This document shows, piece by piece, positions 60,346 through 64,000 of a stretch of 64,000 nucleotides of DNA. Every line of letters begins with the position of its first letter. Within the stretch, counting starts at the first letter, position 1. A program made the position numbers and the translations under genes. This stretch comes from Sandaracinaceae bacterium (GTDB taxonomy: Bacteria > Myxococcota_A > Polyangia > Polyangiales > JADJQN01). The stretch spans positions 124,001-188,000 of the forward strand of contig JADJQN010000015.1 of assembly GCA_016712745.1 (NCBI GenBank), in the 5' to 3' direction. Below the pieces are notes generated by a model, which saw only the letters and a program-made list of their open reading frames with translations, had not been told where the DNA came from and did no database searches.

Positions 60346-62943
60346 ATGATTGCACTTCCATGGCGCCATGCGGTCGGACGACAAGCTTCGCGCAGCGTGC
60401 TGGCTACCTTGCTTGCATGCGCGCACGCCGTGTCAGGGTGTGGTGACGCTACGAATGCGGGAGTCGACGCAGCGTTGCGCGACGCCGAGGTCGACGGGGC
60501 AAGTCTCGACGGGGCAAGCTTGGACGCGGGTAGCTTCGACGCGGGCAGCTTCGACGCGGGCAGCTTCGACGCGGCAAGCCTCGATGCGGCGTTCGTTGAC
60601 GCGTTGAACGATGATGCGGGCGCACTCGATATGTTGGTGCCCGACGGAAGCGCAGCTTCTGAGTGGAGCTCTCGTTCGTCGCTCGTGCACGCGGGAGGGG
60701 GCACCAACGCCATCGCAGTGGATCCGTTTGACTCCAACATTGTGCTAACCGCAGGAGATGTTTCGGGGCTACATCGCAGTACGAACCGCGGAGTCGATTT
60801 CGCGAATACATCGCGAGGCCTCGGCAGCGAAACCGAGCTCAATGGGGTTGCGCTCGCCTTCTCACGCCTCGAACCCGGCGTCGCGTTCTACTTGGCAGGC
60901 AACCATGGCGAGGCTGACGTCGCCGGCCTTTTCATGACGCGCGACGGGGGAAACACATGGTCGCTGCAGAGTCGCGAGCCACGGGCGAGTGGGAGCGATA
61001 ACCCTCGAGCGAGCGAGCTCGCGGGCGAGCCGCGGCTTGTCGGTCAGCAAGTTGTTATTGACGAGCTCGCGGCGGCCGGTGCCGTGCCGATGCGAAGAAT
61101 CCTTTACGTCGGAACGTACGCCGATGGCGTGTTGCGCTCCGCGAACGACGGCGAGTCTTTCGAATCCGTGGCTCTGCCCGGGTGGCCCAGCGGCGCGCAC
61201 ATTACGGGCTTGCATTTGGGTCCGATCAACGGCGCCGAGAGACTGCTCTTTGTCGGTGTAAAAGAAGTTGGCATTTGGCGAGTTCGGCTCAACGCGGAAT
61301 CGGGGGCGGTCGCGGACGCGCAGCAACTCGAGGGCGCACCGCTAGGAGTTGAAGAGATTGCGGGCAATGCACACCTGCTGCTCATCGCGGCAGGCCTCGA
61401 TGGCGCGTACATTTCCACAGACGACGGCGCGTCGTTCGAGCGCGCAGCACTTGAACCCGCTTTCGCCGACGGTGCACTCCATGGGCGCTGGACGGCCGCC
61501 GCGACACGCGATTCCTCTTCCGCGACAAACTCACAGCTTTGGCTGGGTTGCTATTCACTGCCCGGTCAGCGCTGCACCACGTCCCTCATCCGCTCCGACG
61601 ATGGGGGCGTGACCTGGCGCAACGGCGTTGCGTCACCGCCCGCTTCACCATTGCGCCTTGCCGAGAGTGACGATGTGTACTGGGCGTCGTCTGGATACGC
61701 CCAGGAGGATGCGACGTTGAATGAGAGTTTGCTTGGCGGGCGCAACTTCAAGGCGTATCAAATCGCGTTGTCTTCGGCCGATCCGGAAGCGCTCTACGTG
61801 GCAGCCAATGGAATCGCATGGCGCACGGTGAATGACGGCGCGACGTGGGAACCGATCGGCCGAGGAGTAGGCGCGACTGTTGCGGTTACTGTCGCGCACG
61901 CGCCATCCGACGACGGCAGCGAAGTGTTCGGCATGTATGATTGGAGTCTCCTTGTCGCGCCGACTCGTGCAGGGCCAATCGCGTGGCACCGCCCCGACGC
62001 CGATACGCGGACCGGTCGCGCCTTTGCGTATGAGCGCCTCGATACCGGCGGCAGATGGGTGATGGCGCTTGCGCTACAGGACAACGCCGCAGCCGGGGCG
62101 ACGCTCGGTGGTTCCGTTTGGACTGCGACGCCGTCGCTCTACGGATCGCCACCAACCTCAGCAACATGGGTTGACGAGGAGCTCGACGTCGCAACCGATG
62201 GTCGCGTCGTGGGAGTTGCGGTTGGGCGTGACGAATCGGGCCGGCGAGTGCTCCTTGCTTCGGTCGCCAACGGCAACCCATCGGATCGCGCCGCGAGTGA
62301 ACATGCGTGCAATGCAAACACGACGGCCGACGTGCTCGGCTGCGCTGGACTTTTCCGCAAAGTAGAAGATGGTCCTTGGGTTCAGGTGCTGAGCGCGCGC
62401 GACCTCCTCGCCAACACCTCAGCCAAAGCGCCGATCGTTTGGACTGAGGCAAGTCAGTACGTCTATTTCCTCGACGCGCGTCGTGGCCTCTTTGCGAGTC
62501 GCGACGCAGGCGCAACGTTCAGCGAGTTGCGAAACTATCGCGACGGGGCAGGAGGTACTTGGGGCCACCTTGCGGTTCAGTCGGGCGAAACCGCAACGCT
62601 CTTTGTCTCTAGACGCGGAGAGAGTGGCCAACGAATCGAAGTTGTGGATGACGGGGTAGCGTTTATCACGACCGAATCGGACTGGAGCCTCGCCGACGGC
62701 GCAACAATAGGTCCCGTCGCGACGGGGCCCGATGGCAGCGTGTTTGCCGCATCGCTTGCCGCGCCGACGAACTCCGCGCGCCTTTGGCGCTCAGTAGATG
62801 GCAGCGCGTCATTCTCGCCGATTTCGGACTCAGCCTACGAGGGCCAAGCCATCGTCCCGACGGACATCGCAGTGTCTCCGAGCATGCACGTGACTGTTTC
62901 GTGTTGGGGAACTGGCTTCGTCGAAGTTGCGCCTGTCTCTTAG
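60346..62943 (+). CDS. BNR/Asp-box propeller lipoprotein (sialidase-like fold)
   Basis: From the ATG at 60346 the product is 865 residues with a lipobox (A-V-S-G-C); an ATG-less extension to 60283 adds 21 residues before the signal. A short-period linker follows (S-L-D-G-A, S-F-D-A-G-S-F-D-A-G, encoded by 15-bp tandem repeats at about 60499-60590). The rest has at least six Asp-box motifs, S/T-x-D-x-G-x-T/S-W/F: T-R-D-G-G-N-T-W, S-T-D-D-G-A-S-F, S-D-D-G-G-V-T-W, V-N-D-G-A-T-W, S-R-D-A-G-A-T-F and S-V-D-G-S-A-S-F. Asp-boxes mark sialidase or Vps10-type propellers; the arginine triad of true sialidases is not evident, so I do not call an enzyme. Confidence 0.82.
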   Translation: MIALPWRHAVGRQASRSVLATLLACAHAVSGCGDATNAGVDAALRDAEVDGASLDGASLDAGSFDAGSFDAGSFDAASLDAAFVDALNDDAGALDMLVPDGSAASEWSSRSSLVHAGGGTNAIAVDPFDSNIVLTAGDVSGLHRSTNRGVDFANTSRGLGSETELNGVALAFSRLEPGVAFYLAGNHGEADVAGLFMTRDGGNTWSLQSREPRASGSDNPRASELAGEPRLVGQQVVIDELAAAGAVPMRRILYVGTYADGVLRSANDGESFESVALPGWPSGAHITGLHLGPINGAERLLFVGVKEVGIWRVRLNAESGAVADAQQLEGAPLGVEEIAGNAHLLLIAAGLDGAYISTDDGASFERAALEPAFADGALHGRWTAAATRDSSSATNSQLWLGCYSLPGQRCTTSLIRSDDGGVTWRNGVASPPASPLRLAESDDVYWASSGYAQEDATLNESLLGGRNFKAYQIALSSADPEALYVAANGIAWRTVNDGATWEPIGRGVGATVAVTVAHAPSDDGSEVFGMYDWSLLVAPTRAGPIAWHRPDADTRTGRAFAYERLDTGGRWVMALALQDNAAAGATLGGSVWTATPSLYGSPPTSATWVDEELDVATDGRVVGVAVGRDESGRRVLLASVANGNPSDRAASEHACNANTTADVLGCAGLFRKVEDGPWVQVLSARDLLANTSAKAPIVWTEASQYVYFLDARRGLFASRDAGATFSELRNYRDGAGGTWGHLAVQSGETATLFVSRRGESGQRIEVVDDGVAFITTESDWSLADGATIGPVATGPDGSVFAASLAAPTNSARLWRSVDGSASFSPISDSAYEGQAIVPTDIAVSPSMHVTVSCWGTGFVEVAPVS

Positions 62944-63013
62944 AACGCGAGGGGCTGCTGCCGAAACGAAGATGCTGCTGGATTCGGTACGGTGTCTGTC
63001 GAGGGCTCGCCCC

Positions 63014-63205
63014 TCAGCGCCCCGGAAACGCGCAAAGGCAATAGCCGCCGCTGAATGAGCTACATTCGGCCTCGACTCCTTGAGGATGCCCGGCTTGCCG
63101 GCAGACTCCTCGGCGGCGAGTGCATACAGCGTTGCAATCTGAGTCGATGCGTGATTCGCGGTCGTCCGCCGCGCACGCTAATCGACATTGAGAGTTGAGC
63201 GTCAA
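63014..63205 (-). CDS. Doubtful Cys-rich small frame
   Basis: A 63-residue frame from a TTG with eight cysteines: S-Q-C-R-L-A-C, S-D-C-N-A-V-C, R-R-G-V-C, A-E-C and G-G-Y-C-L-C-A-F. It reads in the same frame as the lipoprotein gene ending at 63251, 45 nt after that stop. There is no signal peptide and no good ribosome site. The C-x3-C, G-x-C and C-x-C elements resemble a CS-alpha-beta (defensin-like) pattern, but spacing is irregular. It may be the decayed end of another gene. The 307 bases from 62944 to 63250 hold nothing else. Confidence 0.3.
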   Translation of the reverse strand: MTLNSQCRLACAADDRESRIDSDCNAVCTRRRGVCRQAGHPQGVEAECSSFSGGYCLCAFPGR

Positions 63206-63250
63206 TCGATTCGCTGTGGACGAAGCGTTGTTTTGGGGGAGAGGCCCCGA

Positions 63251-63757
63251 TCAGAAGTCAGCGCGGAAGCTCAGCGGGGGTCCGCTCCCTGCTGCATCCA
63301 TCGTGCAATCGAGCGACCCGTGCGGCGCCCAAAGCATTGTTGATTCACTGGCGCCGCGCGACTCTACACCGCTCAATGCAAGCGCAGCTGTTCCGAGTAC
63401 GGAGGTGGCCTCGGAATCCGCGCGGTACACGGGGGAGTCAGTAGTGTCGAGGACGACGCATTGAAATGAGTTGAGCGAGGCATTGGCGAATGACCCGGGG
63501 CCGGGAGCACCGGGCACGACGAGCGTCACGGAGAGGGAGTCGTTCGCGAGCGAGTTAGGGAGGGTGTCAGCGCCGAGCTGGAAGATCCAGACGCTTGATT
63601 CGCCCACCGCGGAAAGACCGACGACGACGCAAGGCACGTTTCCGCTCGCAGGACCGCTAAAGGTTAGAGTGCAAGCGTCTGGCTCCGAACCCGAGCTTGA
63701 GCACCCCGTGCCCAGCAGGATGAAGAGTGAGCCGAGAATCAATGTTGTGCGTTTCAT
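63251..63757 (-). CDS. Small lipoprotein
   Basis: The ATG at 63757 (168 residues, MKRTTLILG) opens a signal peptide with lipobox (L-G-T-G-C); the ATG at 63772 would only add five residues. The mature part begins S-S-S-G-S-E-P-D-A-C and is beta-rich with four further cysteines (N-V-P-C-V-V-V, S-F-Q-C-V-V, L-D-C-T-M). It contains no recognised domain; the repeated S-x-W-I-F-Q-L and V-T-L-V-V-P segments suggest one beta-sandwich. It is convergent with the BNR lipoprotein gene. Confidence 0.68.
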   Translation of the reverse strand: MKRTTLILGSLFILLGTGCSSSGSEPDACTLTFSGPASGNVPCVVVGLSAVGESSVWIFQLGADTLPNSLANDSLSVTLVVPGAPGPGSFANASLNSFQCVVLDTTDSPVYRADSEATSVLGTAALALSGVESRGASESTMLWAPHGSLDCTMDAAGSGPPLSFRADF

Positions 63758-64000
63758 ATAGCCCCAGGACAAAGCGCTTCGTTCGAATGAAGGAACTGCA
63801 GCGTTGCGCGCCTCGCTAAAACGCTGGCTACGCCGCTACGTGCCGCATGTCAAGAAACGCTGTCGGTTCGCACGTGGCAGCTGCGCACCAGCGCTGAGCA
63901 AAGTCCGGTCAGCGCCGTACCAGAACGAGCGACGCTGCCTAGGCGACGCCGACGTGATTGTCGCGCTGAGCTTGCGCCCTTGGCAGTGTTCGTCAGTCGC
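63758..64000. other. Right edge without a supported gene
   Basis: The last 243 bases upstream of the small lipoprotein gene presumably hold its promoter. I find no convincing start, ribosome site or protein motif on either strand before the window ends. Confidence 0.4.

Noticed and set aside
60346..62943. Annotation as an active sialidase.
   Set aside because: Asp-boxes are present but the arginine triad and nucleophilic tyrosine are not identifiable, so only the fold is called.
1..64000. tRNA, rRNA, prophage or insertion-sequence transposase genes.
   Set aside because: None could be recognised on either strand by eye.

Overview
The window (GC-rich, roughly 60 %) looks like a chromosomal stretch of a myxobacterium (Myxococcota, probably the Polyangia / Sandaracinus-like side). 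The support is the very large number of secreted lipoproteins whose lipobox cysteine is followed by a low-complexity Asp/Ala/Gly linker, the Myxococcus-type cysteine-rich repeats (E-x-C-D-D-G-N ... G-D-G-C), the two-component and sigma-54 regulators, and GTG/TTG starts with 4-nt overlaps. No rRNA, tRNA, CRISPR array or transposase gene was seen. The species assignment is inference.

Layout. 1-4 kb: a minus-strand lipoprotein/TPR cluster ending in a clear terminator. 4.3-6.9 kb: a MATE transporter facing a receiver-first hybrid histidine kinase. 7-10.3 kb: a tightly coupled minus-strand operon of an ECF sigma factor, a membrane-anchored probable anti-sigma factor, and three lipoproteins. 10.5-15 kb: a von Willebrand A lipoprotein with a probable outer-membrane protein, a Cys-rich lipoprotein and a DUF1415-like protein. 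15.1-17.7 kb: a neutral-ceramidase-like lipoprotein. 17.7-23.8 kb: a complete TonB-dependent uptake operon (His-rich secreted protein, receptor with an extra fused TonB C-terminal domain, lipoprotein, ExbB, ExbD, TonB, small lipoprotein), best read as metal uptake. 23.8-28.1 kb: housekeeping genes (zinc-ribbon protein, soluble transhydrogenase sthA, crotonase, thyA-folA). 28.2-33.9 kb: two large surface lipoproteins (FG-GAP and beta-helix). 34.5-36.3 kb: a radical SAM/SPASM enzyme directly downstream of a small protein with three copies of a D-L-S-I-A-P-x-Y-G repeat, a candidate peptide-modification system. 36.5-45.8 kb: small lipoproteins, a frameshifted lipoprotein, an aldo/keto reductase, a 1027-residue sensor kinase, an M28 peptidase, a DUF962/Mpo1-like protein and a cupin. 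46.3-55.3 kb: two giant repeat lipoproteins sharing a roughly 110-residue Calx-beta-like repeat. 55.5-57.8 kb: an MBL hydrolase coupled to a GAF/sigma-54 activator. 58-63.8 kb: further lipoproteins (ZU5-like, vWA, BNR/Asp-box).

Two things stand out. First, the radical SAM/repeat-peptide pair. Second, a family of three near-identical perfect hairpins (27-28 bp arms, AT-rich against this genome) at 28128, 34036 and 45794. Two of the three sit directly at the broken 5' edge of a truncated gene: a remnant of a paralogue of the 57993 lipoprotein, and the tail of an NtrC-type activator. That suggests the hairpin is a mobile or recombinogenic element. Hexanucleotide tracts of a shared unit, one coding inside the TonB receptor and one intergenic before sthA, add possible phase-variable loci.
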